From Tateyamaria sp. (GTDB taxonomy: Bacteria; Pseudomonadota; Alphaproteobacteria; Rhodobacterales; Rhodobacteraceae): a DNA stretch of 14,451 bases. The notes under the pieces are model-generated. The model searched no databases. It was not told where the DNA came from and worked only from the letters and a program-made list of their open reading frames with translations. Both the position numbers and the translations under genes were made by a program. The first letter of the stretch is position 1. Every line of letters begins with the position of its first letter. This document shows, piece by piece, positions 1-6,348 of the stretch. The DNA is taken from contig JABITU010000256.1 of assembly GCA_018668195.1 (NCBI GenBank), positions 1 through 14,451 of the forward strand, in the 5' to 3' direction.

Positions 1-918
1 CGTCCACGCAGCCAAACGCCCAGAATCCGGCATATCAGGGCGCAGCCCCTCATAAGCCGAGTGCAAGCAGCGGTACTCAAGCTTAGGCGTGTCTTCGAGC
101 TTTTGCATAAAGTGATCGCGCCAGGCGAGCCGCGCCTGAAATGACTTTAACGATCCGCCCCATCCTGTTCGCGTGCCTTTGACTTCACGCTGGCGAATGG
201 CCGTCGCCTGCGATAATTCACGCCCGCTCAGGCAGCCAAAGGCGAGGTAAGGCGACAACCGCGAACATGCGGCTTGACCTGTTACGGGCGACGACATTTC
301 TTTGCGATAATTCTGGCCGCGTTCTGTCAAAAAACCACCCAAAAGTGACAGGCCCATTGTACGCCCACCAATTTGCCGCGCGCGACAATAGTCAGCTGCG
401 ACGAGCGGCGGCACCGGATCACTGGGCAAAGCAGGGCCCTTCATCGCCATTGGCACATCCGCTTGGGGTTGTCGCAACCATGTGTTGCGCACAAGCGCCC
501 AACCGTCGCGGCTGTTGAGGCGGCGCACCACACCGGATTGCGTCAGTTCTTGCCAAGCAACACCATTGGCACCACACCAATCCCCCACCGACATATCGCG
601 AGCATACGTCCAGCCATTGCCCGTCTCTTCATGGCTCAGCATCCGGTCAAACCCAATGTCCGCCTTAAGATCGCGCAACACATCAGTGACACAGCCCACA
701 CGCACAACAAGGTCGACACCTGCCGCGCGCAGCGCCAAAGCCAGATCTTCAACGCTCTCTCGGACAAATTCAAACTGTCGGCCCGATACGTCCGGCTGGG
801 CCCAATAATCGGGTTCAAACACATAAAGAGGCAGCACAGCCCCCTGCGCCGCCGCCTGAGCCAGCGCCGAATGATCTGCCAGCCGCAGATCGCGTTTGAA
901 CCACACCACCGTCGTCAT
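1..918 (-). CDS. Cryptochrome/photolyase-family flavoprotein, N-terminal part (3' end outside window)
   Basis: The minus frame is open from ATG at 918-916 to the window edge: 306 residues and no stop. The N-terminus MTTVVWFKRDLRLADHSAL is the classic start of the photolyase alpha/beta (antenna-binding) domain. HEETGNGWTYARD and SGVVRRLNSRDGW follow at about residues 95-150, as in a bacterial photolyase-like subfamily of about 500 residues. SRLSPYLAFGCLS (from residue 219) matches the FAD phosphate-binding segment, and FQARLAWRDHF matches the WRE helix of the FAD domain. The open frame ends in AAWT, where the family continues into GRTGYP, so about 200 C-terminal residues (the rest of the FAD pocket) are missing. 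The family carries out light-driven repair of pyrimidine dimers or blue-light signalling; the visible part does not say which. It is divergent from pepN with a 146-bp gap. The upstream Shine-Dalgarno is weak (TAGG). Confidence 0.9.
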   Translation of the reverse strand, partial: MTTVVWFKRDLRLADHSALAQAAAQGAVLPLYVFEPDYWAQPDVSGRQFEFVRESVEDLALALRAAGVDLVVRVGCVTDVLRDLKADIGFDRMLSHEETGNGWTYARDMSVGDWCGANGVAWQELTQSGVVRRLNSRDGWALVRNTWLRQPQADVPMAMKGPALPSDPVPPLVAADYCRARQIGGRTMGLSLLGGFLTERGQNYRKEMSSPVTGQAACSRLSPYLAFGCLSGRELSQATAIRQREVKGTRTGWGGSLKSFQARLAWRDHFMQKLEDTPKLEYRCLHSAYEGLRPDMPDSGRLAAWT

Positions 919-1064
919 GAAATCGAACCTAGTGCGTAACCGTTGAGCGCCAAGCGACGCACGACAATCAGGGCAGTTCACTGTTGCCCAACCGATCTTG
1001 CGGGCCCGCGCGCATCAGCCTAACGTCACGTTCAACTATTGACCCCAAAAGGCAGTCCCTTCTC
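919..1064. promoter_or_regulatory. Divergent intergenic region between photolyase and pepN
   Basis: This 146-bp spacer must carry the promoters of both divergent genes. I see no convincing -35/-10 pair. The only symmetric site is the 11-bp perfect palindrome AACGTCACGTT at 1022-1032, 33 bp upstream of the pepN ATG, which could be an operator or chance. A purine-rich stretch AAAAGG at 1047-1052 is the nearest candidate ribosome binding site for pepN, with rather long spacing. Confidence 0.35.
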
Positions 1065-3632
1065 ATGCGTGATGCGAGCCCTCAAACGATTTACCTTGAC
1101 GATTACACCCCCTTTGGCTTTCGCATCGAAAAGGTTCATTTAACTTTTGACCTGGCCCCTTCTGCCACTCGCGTCACATCGCGTATGCGCGTATCCCCCA
1201 ACCAAAACGCCGCAGATCGCACCTTTTTCCTGCATGGCGAAAACCTTACGCTGATCAGCGCGCGGATCGATGGTGAAACGGTGAAGCCCAAGCTGACATC
1301 CGAAGGGCTGACCTGTGACGTTCCATCAATCCCGTTTGTCTGGGAGTGCGAAGTTCAAATTGATCCGGAAGCAAACACCGCCCTCGAAGGGCTGTACCTA
1401 TCAAATGGTATGTACTGCACCCAATGCGAGGCCGAAGGCTTTCGCAAAATCACCTATTACCCCGACCGTCCCGATGTGATGAGCACGTTTACAGTTCGCA
1501 TAAATGGCCCCCACAGCACATTGCTAAGTAACGGCAACCCCGTGGCTTTAGGCAAGGGATGGGCGGAATGGCACGACCCCTGGCCAAAACCGGCCTATCT
1601 TTTTGCGCTGGTCGCAGGCGAACTGATCGCGCATCGCGATACATTTACCACCTGTGAGGGGCGCAAGGTTGACCTCGCACTATATGTCCGCCCCGGTGAC
1701 GAGGGCAAATGCGCTTTTGGCATGCAAGCGCTGAAGGACAGCATGGCGTGGGACGAACGCGTGTATGGACGCGCCTATGATCTGGATGTGTTCAACATTG
1801 TGGCTGTTGATGATTTCAACATGGGTGCGATGGAAAACAAGGGCCTGAACATCTTTAATGCGTCAGCAGTTTTGGCCTCGCCAAAGACATCGACCGATGT
1901 AAATTTCGAACGGATCGAAGCGATTATAGCACACGAGTATTTCCACAATTGGACAGGCAACCGGATCACTTGCCGGGATTGGTTCCAGTTGTGCCTGAAA
2001 GAGGGGCTTACCGTATTTCGTGATGCGCAATTCACTGCCGATATGCGCAGCGCACCGGTCAAACGGATCAATGACGTGATTGACCTGCGCGCACGCCAGT
2101 TCCCCGAAGACCAAGGCCCGCTTTCTCACCCCGTTCGGCCCGAAAGCTTTCAGGAAATCAATAATTTCTATACTGCGACCGTTTATGAAAAAGGCGCCGA
2201 AGTGATCGGCATGCTTAACACGCTGGTCGGCAGTGATATCTATGATAGCGCTGTTGAGCTTTACTTTCAGCGCCATGATGGTCAGGCCTGCACGATCGAG
2301 GATTGGCTGGCCTGTTTCGAATGGGTGCTGGAGGACCGCGCCGATGCACTCAATGAAGATGCATTTGGCGCCAGCGATATGGCCGCCTTCAAACGCTGGT
2401 ACAGCCAGCCCGGAACGCCAACAGTCTCGGTCAAAACCTCGCGCAATGGCGACATGCTGACATTGGATCTGACGCAATCAAACCCAAAATCCGATGGAGA
2501 ACCGCAAGTGATCCCCATCGTTTGGGGGCTTTTGGGGCCGGATGGCACCGAGCAGGTCGCAAGCCAGCTGTTTGTTCTCAAGAAAAAACGCCAGAGCTTT
2601 ACCGTGCATGCCCCCGAGGGCAGCGTGCCATCCATCCTGCGCGGATTTTCAGCGCCCGTCGTTCTCGATTACCCAGCCGACAACGCCTTTTTGCTGGCCC
2701 ACGACACCGATCCGTTCAACCGCTGGGAAGCTGCGCGCAGCCTTGCGCGGGCCTCGCTCATCGGTACGATCACCAAAGGCAGCGCGCCTGATGCCGCCTG
2801 GCTGGACGGCATGGCGGCCGTTTTAGGCGACACAACCCTCGATCCGGCCTACCGGGCACAGATGCTGGGGCTTCCGGGACAATCCGAACTGGCGGTTGAC
2901 TTGCACCGCGCCGGACTAATCCCGGACCCGGACGCGATCTGGGCTGCTGTGGACAGGCTGAAACAGGCCCTATCCGACCGCGTCGCAGACCAATTGCTAG
3001 AACTCTATAATACTCATCAGATCACGGCGGCCTATGCGCCCGATGCCGCGCAATCGGGCGCTCGTGCGCTTGGCAATGCGGCCCTCGCCCTGCTCACACG
3101 TCAGGACGGCGGTGCACAGGCACAGGCGCAATACGATCAAGCCGACAACATGACACAACAATTAGCAGCCTTGGCAAACCTTATCCGCGCAGGCAAGGGC
3201 GATGGCGCCCTCGCCCAGTTCGAAACGCAGTGGCATGCGGACCGGCTGGTCATGGACAAATGGTTTGGGCTGCAAGTGATCGAGGCCCATCCCGATGATG
3301 CCGCCGATACCGCTGCAGCCCTGACCCGGCACGCGGCCTTTAACTGGAAAAACCCGAACCGGTTTCGTGCAACGCTGGGTGCGCTGGCCATGCATCACGC
3401 CGGTTTTCACGCCAGAGATGGCTCGGGCTACAGCCTGCTTGCCGATTGGCTGATCAAGCTTGATCCCGTTAACCCTCAAACTGCGGCGCGCATGTGCTCG
3501 GCCTTTCAGACCTGGCGGCGCTATGATGCAATACGCCAGTCTATGATCCAAAAAGAGCTTGAGCGCATCGCGGACACCCCAAACCTCAGCCGTGACACCA
3601 CCGAAATGATAACGCGCATCCGCGAGGCGTGA
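1065..3632 (+). CDS. pepN: Aminopeptidase N (M1 family zinc metallopeptidase)
   Basis: PepN is a cytoplasmic zinc aminopeptidase that removes N-terminal residues from peptides in the last steps of protein turnover. I chose ATG 1065 (855 residues; E. coli PepN is about 870) because MRDASPQTIYLDDYTPFGF is the usual N-terminus; an in-frame ATG at 984 would add 27 unconserved residues. Visible sites: exopeptidase motif GAMEN at 254-258, zinc motif HEYFH at 290-294 with the third ligand E313 (in LKEGLTVF), and transition-state Tyr374 in FYTATVYEKG. Domain order is an N-terminal beta domain, the thermolysin-like catalytic domain, a small beta domain (about 440-540) and a helical C-terminal domain. 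All catalytic residues are intact. An SDR gene follows after 54 bp on the same strand, so the two may be co-transcribed. Confidence 0.97.
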   Translation: MRDASPQTIYLDDYTPFGFRIEKVHLTFDLAPSATRVTSRMRVSPNQNAADRTFFLHGENLTLISARIDGETVKPKLTSEGLTCDVPSIPFVWECEVQIDPEANTALEGLYLSNGMYCTQCEAEGFRKITYYPDRPDVMSTFTVRINGPHSTLLSNGNPVALGKGWAEWHDPWPKPAYLFALVAGELIAHRDTFTTCEGRKVDLALYVRPGDEGKCAFGMQALKDSMAWDERVYGRAYDLDVFNIVAVDDFNMGAMENKGLNIFNASAVLASPKTSTDVNFERIEAIIAHEYFHNWTGNRITCRDWFQLCLKEGLTVFRDAQFTADMRSAPVKRINDVIDLRARQFPEDQGPLSHPVRPESFQEINNFYTATVYEKGAEVIGMLNTLVGSDIYDSAVELYFQRHDGQACTIEDWLACFEWVLEDRADALNEDAFGASDMAAFKRWYSQPGTPTVSVKTSRNGDMLTLDLTQSNPKSDGEPQVIPIVWGLLGPDGTEQVASQLFVLKKKRQSFTVHAPEGSVPSILRGFSAPVVLDYPADNAFLLAHDTDPFNRWEAARSLARASLIGTITKGSAPDAAWLDGMAAVLGDTTLDPAYRAQMLGLPGQSELAVDLHRAGLIPDPDAIWAAVDRLKQALSDRVADQLLELYNTHQITAAYAPDAAQSGARALGNAALALLTRQDGGAQAQAQYDQADNMTQQLAALANLIRAGKGDGALAQFETQWHADRLVMDKWFGLQVIEAHPDDAADTAAALTRHAAFNWKNPNRFRATLGALAMHHAGFHARDGSGYSLLADWLIKLDPVNPQTAARMCSAFQTWRRYDAIRQSMIQKELERIADTPNLSRDTTEMITRIREA

Positions 3633-3686
3633 AGTCCAATCACCGCCGAACGCACTGCAATCGACCCATCCGAGAAAGGCCAAGAC

Positions 3687-4430
3687 ATGACCCAACGCCC
3701 CGTTTGCCTGATTACCGGCGGCTCAGCCGGGATCGGTGCCGCCTGCGCCCGGCTTGCAGCACCGACCTATGATCTGGTTCTGAACTACCGCAGCAGCCAC
3801 GCTGATGCCGAAGCGGTGCAAAAAGACGCCGAGGCCTTGGGTGCCAAGGTCGTAATCGTTCAAGGCGATGTGTCACAACCCGGCGACATTGCTGCGATCT
3901 ACAAGGCGGTAGATGACAGCTTTGGCCGCATCGACGTGCTGATCAACAACGCGGGCATTGTCGGAACCACTGCCAAACTCACTGAAATTGATCATGCCCG
4001 TTTGGTCCAGATCATGAATGTAAACGTCATCGGTGCCATGCTGGTCGCCAAAGAGGCCGTGATCCGCATGCAAGCGCAGGGCACAGGCGGTGCGATTATC
4101 AATATTTCGTCAGCGGCAGCACGTCTGGGTTCTGGCAATCAATATGTCGATTATGCGGCCTCCAAGGGGGCGATCGACACGTTTACCAAGGGGTTGGCCG
4201 ACGAAGTCGCAAGCGACAACATCCGCGTCATGTCGATCCGGCCTGGAATTATCGCAACCGACATTCACAGCAAGGGCGGCGAACCCGATCGCGCCGAACG
4301 GCTAGCGCCGATGGTGCCACTCAAACGCGCAGGTTCGGCGGAGGAGGTTGCACAAGCAATTTTATGGCTCGCCTCTTCACAGGCAAGCTATATCACCGGA
4401 TCCACTCTGGACGTCACAGGCGGGCGCTGA
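3687..4430 (+). CDS. Short-chain dehydrogenase/reductase (SDR, classical)
   Basis: A 247-residue NAD(P)-dependent oxidoreductase, the normal length for a classical SDR. The Rossmann motif TGGSAGIG is at residues 10-17, NNAG at 87-90, the catalytic Asn at 113 (in MNVNVIG), the catalytic Ser in NISSAAA (141-142), and the Tyr156/Lys160 pair in YAASKGA. The C-terminus SYITGSTLDVTGGR is typical. Arg35 just after the second beta strand (NYRSS) suggests a preference for NADP(H). The family (glucose-1-dehydrogenase / 3-oxoacyl reductase-like) does not reveal the substrate. The start is ATG 3687 with AAAGG about 8 bases upstream. It lies 54 bp after pepN and 6 bp before a small membrane-protein gene, so it probably shares their transcript. 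No active-site residue is missing. Confidence 0.93.
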   Translation: MTQRPVCLITGGSAGIGAACARLAAPTYDLVLNYRSSHADAEAVQKDAEALGAKVVIVQGDVSQPGDIAAIYKAVDDSFGRIDVLINNAGIVGTTAKLTEIDHARLVQIMNVNVIGAMLVAKEAVIRMQAQGTGGAIINISSAAARLGSGNQYVDYAASKGAIDTFTKGLADEVASDNIRVMSIRPGIIATDIHSKGGEPDRAERLAPMVPLKRAGSAEEVAQAILWLASSQASYITGSTLDVTGGR

Positions 4431-4436
4431 CGGGTC

Positions 4437-4868
4437 ATGACCCCATTTACATTCGAGACGACAGGCCGGAACCGGGCGACCCTGATCACCTTGGTTTTGG
4501 TATGGGCGGCACTGGGCGCAATGTGGCTGCTGTTTGACGCTGCGATCTGGCTGGTGGGGATATTCGTCCTGTTCACGCTGCCAGCCTTGTACGATCTGAT
4601 CTCGTCGCGCCGCTCTGGCTTGGTCATTGACGCAGCCGGAGTCAGCTGGTTTTCAGGTCAACGCAACGGATCTGTGGTTTGGTCGCAAATCAGCCATATA
4701 AGGCTAGACACCCGCTTGGACATGTCAGTGCGCACCAGCCTTGTGCTTATCACTGGCCGCAAGATCCGTCTGCCTTTGGAAACCACCCCACCCGCTGCCA
4801 CATTCGAAAAGCTGCTGACCGACGTTGGTGTCAAAGTGGAGCGCCGCCATTTTTCTCTGACGGGTTAA
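4437..4868 (+). CDS. Small membrane protein with C-terminal PH-like beta domain, function unknown
   Basis: A 143-residue protein I do not recognise by name. Residues about 14-32 and 36-55 form two adjacent hydrophobic helices (ATLITLVLVWAALGAMW; AIWLVGIFVLFTLPALY), followed by a basic SSRR. The soluble C-terminal part (about 60-143) alternates short beta strands: LVIDAAGVSW, GSVVWSQISHIRL, TSLVLITGRKIRLPL, then a helix. That order resembles bacterial PH-like (YdbT/bPH) domains behind paired membrane helices; this is inference from pattern only. The ATG lies 6 bp after the SDR stop, so translation is probably coupled. The reading frame has no close Shine-Dalgarno other than CGGG, which supports coupling. 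Confidence 0.75.
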   Translation: MTPFTFETTGRNRATLITLVLVWAALGAMWLLFDAAIWLVGIFVLFTLPALYDLISSRRSGLVIDAAGVSWFSGQRNGSVVWSQISHIRLDTRLDMSVRTSLVLITGRKIRLPLETTPPAATFEKLLTDVGVKVERRHFSLTG

Positions 4869-5115
4869 CGGCTCGTTTCGCTTCTATCGGCCAGACACAC
4901 GCCGGAGGCTTTCAGGAAAGAAATCGCGATAACAATCGCAGAGGCCGGACGCGGCTGCAAAAATACACAAAATTTGGAGCCTAGCGCCGGATAAGCTCAC
5001 TCTCATTAAAATTTACTAGATGTGAGAGCTTAAAGCGGTATCGGTCCTAGAAACTGGACCACTTGCTGCGATAATTGCAATAGAAGGATCGGCAACAAAC
5101 TGAATTGCGGCCAGT
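4869..5115. other. Convergent spacer with several short inverted repeats
   Basis: No gene is visible in these 247 bases between the plus-strand membrane-protein gene and the minus-strand lacI-type gene. Transcription from both sides must end here, but there is no textbook GC-rich hairpin with a T tract. Three imperfect hairpins are visible: AAGC-bulge-TCTCA paired with TGAGAGCTT at 4993-5032; GGTCC/GGACC with an 8-base loop at 5043-5060; and AAACTG/CAGTTT with a 9-base loop at 5097-5117, which overlaps the repressor stop codon. The stretch is clearly more AT-rich than the pepN region. Confidence 0.4.
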
Positions 5116-6165
5116 TTAATCCGACAGAACAAACAGATGCTGTAGGGGCGGCAAATCAGGAAATTGTAACTGTTGCATAACAGCCTTTGCCAAGAACTGT
5201 CCCGCGAGCCCCACGTCTTCCTTTTCTACGATGATGTTTTCACGAAACATCTTGAGCAATGGCGCGACCTCTTTGGTCAGAACATCAATGTCATGCCCTA
5301 AACGACGGCCAGATTTTTCGATTGCAACAATTGCCGCTATTGCCGCTTTTGGAGAAGTACAGATTACTGCATCGATCTCGGGAGATTGCGCTAATCGGCG
5401 CATTATACATTGTAATATATCGTTCGACGATTGGTCACTGTTGACGTTTTGCGAAATCCGGTAGTTGATGTTTAATGGCCCCACCCCTTGTTCAAGGCCT
5501 CGGACCATGTCCTGTGCGTAATTCTGATTTCGTGGGGGCAGAACGGCAAGCACGTTCCTGCGCTCGCGCGCGGCAAGGCGCTTAAGCGCGACGCTGATGA
5601 AAGCTTTGTTGTCATAGTCATAATAGGGGTGCTGATCACACCACTTTGTGCGCCCATGCGTGGCAAATGCAAATTTTTGCTTCAACAAGTAAGCAACCCG
5701 AGGATCCTCGGGCTCGATCATGTTGAAAATGACAGCATCGGATGACCGGGTTTCCACGACATACTTGATCGGGCGCAAAGGATCCTCGTCAGGAAACCAA
5801 GGCAGCACATTAAGATGAAAGCGGGTGTCGCGCAGTTCTTTAGCAATTGCGCTGGTCAATCTGGCCGTACTATTCATCATATCGTTTTCAGCCGGAATGA
5901 CCAAGGTTATGACATTGGTTCTACCTGTTCGCAGCCGCACACCGGCACGGTTGGGAACATAGCCTATTGCATCGGCAATTCGGTGCACCAACACCTTTGT
6001 ATCGCCTCCAATGTCAGATGCATCGCTAAGAGCCCGAGAAACGGTGGCAACGGCCAGACCGCTTATTCGGGCAATAGTTTTAAGCGTTGGCGTTTCGCCA
6101 ACATTGACCCGCTTGCGCAACTCTTCTTCGTCTAGATTGGCAATTTCGGATGGCTCTCGCTTCAT
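5116..6165 (-). CDS. LacI/GalR-family transcriptional repressor, divergent from the sugar operon
   Basis: A 349-residue sugar-responsive DNA-binding protein. The helix-turn-helix is at about residues 27-46 (LKTIARISGLAVATVSRAL) and the hinge helix is in GYVPNRAGVRLRTGRTNVI. A periplasmic-binding-protein-like effector domain follows to the C-terminus. RAGVRLRTG-T-NVI is a hallmark I recognise from a subgroup of alphaproteobacterial LacI regulators next to CUT1 sugar transporters. I chose ATG 6165-6163 because GGAG (6177-6174) lies 8 bases upstream; the upstream in-frame GTG at 6174 would overlap that site. Recognition-helix positions equivalent to LacI Tyr17/Gln18/Arg22 are Val39/Ala40/Arg44. 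About 25 charged residues precede the HTH, where LacI proteins usually start within a few residues. It probably controls the divergent operon through the 6298-6331 operators. GC is low: two sampled 60-base rows counted 45% and 38%. Confidence 0.93.
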   Translation of the reverse strand: MKREPSEIANLDEEELRKRVNVGETPTLKTIARISGLAVATVSRALSDASDIGGDTKVLVHRIADAIGYVPNRAGVRLRTGRTNVITLVIPAENDMMNSTARLTSAIAKELRDTRFHLNVLPWFPDEDPLRPIKYVVETRSSDAVIFNMIEPEDPRVAYLLKQKFAFATHGRTKWCDQHPYYDYDNKAFISVALKRLAARERRNVLAVLPPRNQNYAQDMVRGLEQGVGPLNINYRISQNVNSDQSSNDILQCIMRRLAQSPEIDAVICTSPKAAIAAIVAIEKSGRRLGHDIDVLTKEVAPLLKMFRENIIVEKEDVGLAGQFLAKAVMQQLQFPDLPPLQHLFVLSD

Positions 6166-6229
6166 TACAACCACTCCAAGAAACGAAAAAAGCGACTAAG
6201 GCAGGTTAGCATGCCCTGCATCTGTCGTA

Positions 6230-6257
6230 CTTACAAGATCTTCACCACACTTGTAAG
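6230..6257. promoter_or_regulatory. Inverted pair CTTACAAG / CTTGTAAG, possible second operator
   Basis: CTTACAAG (6230-6237) and its exact reverse complement CTTGTAAG (6250-6257) are separated by 12 bases, giving an 8+8 perfect inverted repeat. Each arm is itself symmetric outside its middle two bases (CTT..AAG). The centre-to-centre distance is 20 bp, the same as for the CTA...TAG operator pair downstream. The site lies 65-92 bp upstream of the repressor ATG, so it could serve repressor autoregulation or bind a second regulator. Function is inference. Confidence 0.45.
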
Positions 6258-6284
6258 GTTAGCATACTAAGAAACAGGAATCAC

Positions 6285-6312
6285 TTGAAATGAAAAACTA
6301 AATCGATATAGA
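6285..6312 (+). promoter_or_regulatory. Predicted sigma70-type promoter of the sugar operon
   Basis: TTGAAA at 6285-6290 (5/6 to TTGACA) and TATAGA at 6307-6312 (4/6 to TATAAT) are 16 bases apart. This would place the start of transcription near 6319-6320. The first operator overlaps the -10 element and the second covers the start site, which is a repression layout. The match is modest; other AT-rich hexamers nearby such as TATAGT at 6327-6332 could also serve. Confidence 0.45.
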
Positions 6313-6331
6313 TGAAACTATAACGATATAG
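6298..6331. promoter_or_regulatory. Two tandem LacI-type operators
   Basis: CTAAATCGATATAG (6298-6311) and CTATAACGATATAG (6318-6331) are two near-palindromes of 14 bases sharing 12 positions, with the central CG typical of LacI/GalR-family operators. The CG centres are exactly 20 bp apart, so two dimers would sit on the same helix face. The second copy extends by one symmetric base on each side (A...T). They lie 18-51 bp upstream of the first gene of the operon and overlap its predicted -10 and start site. Binding by the adjacent repressor is inference from position and symmetry. Confidence 0.75.
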
Positions 6332-6348
6332 TAATAGGGAGAAATGCT

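Larger units (their letters stand above)
6166..6348. promoter_or_regulatory. Divergent control region, lacI-type gene / sugar operon
   Basis: This AT-rich region separates the repressor from the transporter operon. From left to right it holds a direct repeat GGTTAGCATRC (6204-6214 and 6257-6267), a pair of CTTNNAAG sites (6230-6237 and 6250-6257), a predicted promoter for the operon (6285-6312), and two tandem LacI-type operators (6298-6311 and 6318-6331). The operon ribosome binding site AGGGAG (6336-6341) lies 7 bases before ATG 6349. I see no strong minus-strand promoter for the repressor. A weak candidate is TTGTAA (6236-6231) with CATGCT 17 bases further on. Confidence 0.7.

Noticed and set aside
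373..939. A 188-codon plus-strand frame at the left end, and its overlapping neighbours
   Set aside because: It lies antisense to the clear photolyase-family frame and is rich in Arg, His and Pro, as expected of a shadow of a GC-rich gene.
984..1064. Upstream in-frame start for PepN
   Set aside because: The 27 extra residues are not PepN-like; MRDASPQTIYL at 1065 is the family N-terminus.
919..1064. Palindrome AACGTCACGTT as a definite operator for pepN or photolyase
   Set aside because: It is an 11-base palindrome in 146 bp with no adjacent regulator and no second copy, so it was kept only as a note.
1863..2477. A 204-codon minus-strand frame inside pepN
   Set aside because: It is antisense to the strongly conserved catalytic region of PepN, including the GAMEN and HEYFH motifs; it is a shadow frame.
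6166..6229. Strong promoter for the repressor gene
   Set aside because: Only weak hexamers (TTGTAA and CATGCT, 17 bases apart) are visible, so I did not list a promoter as a separate feature.
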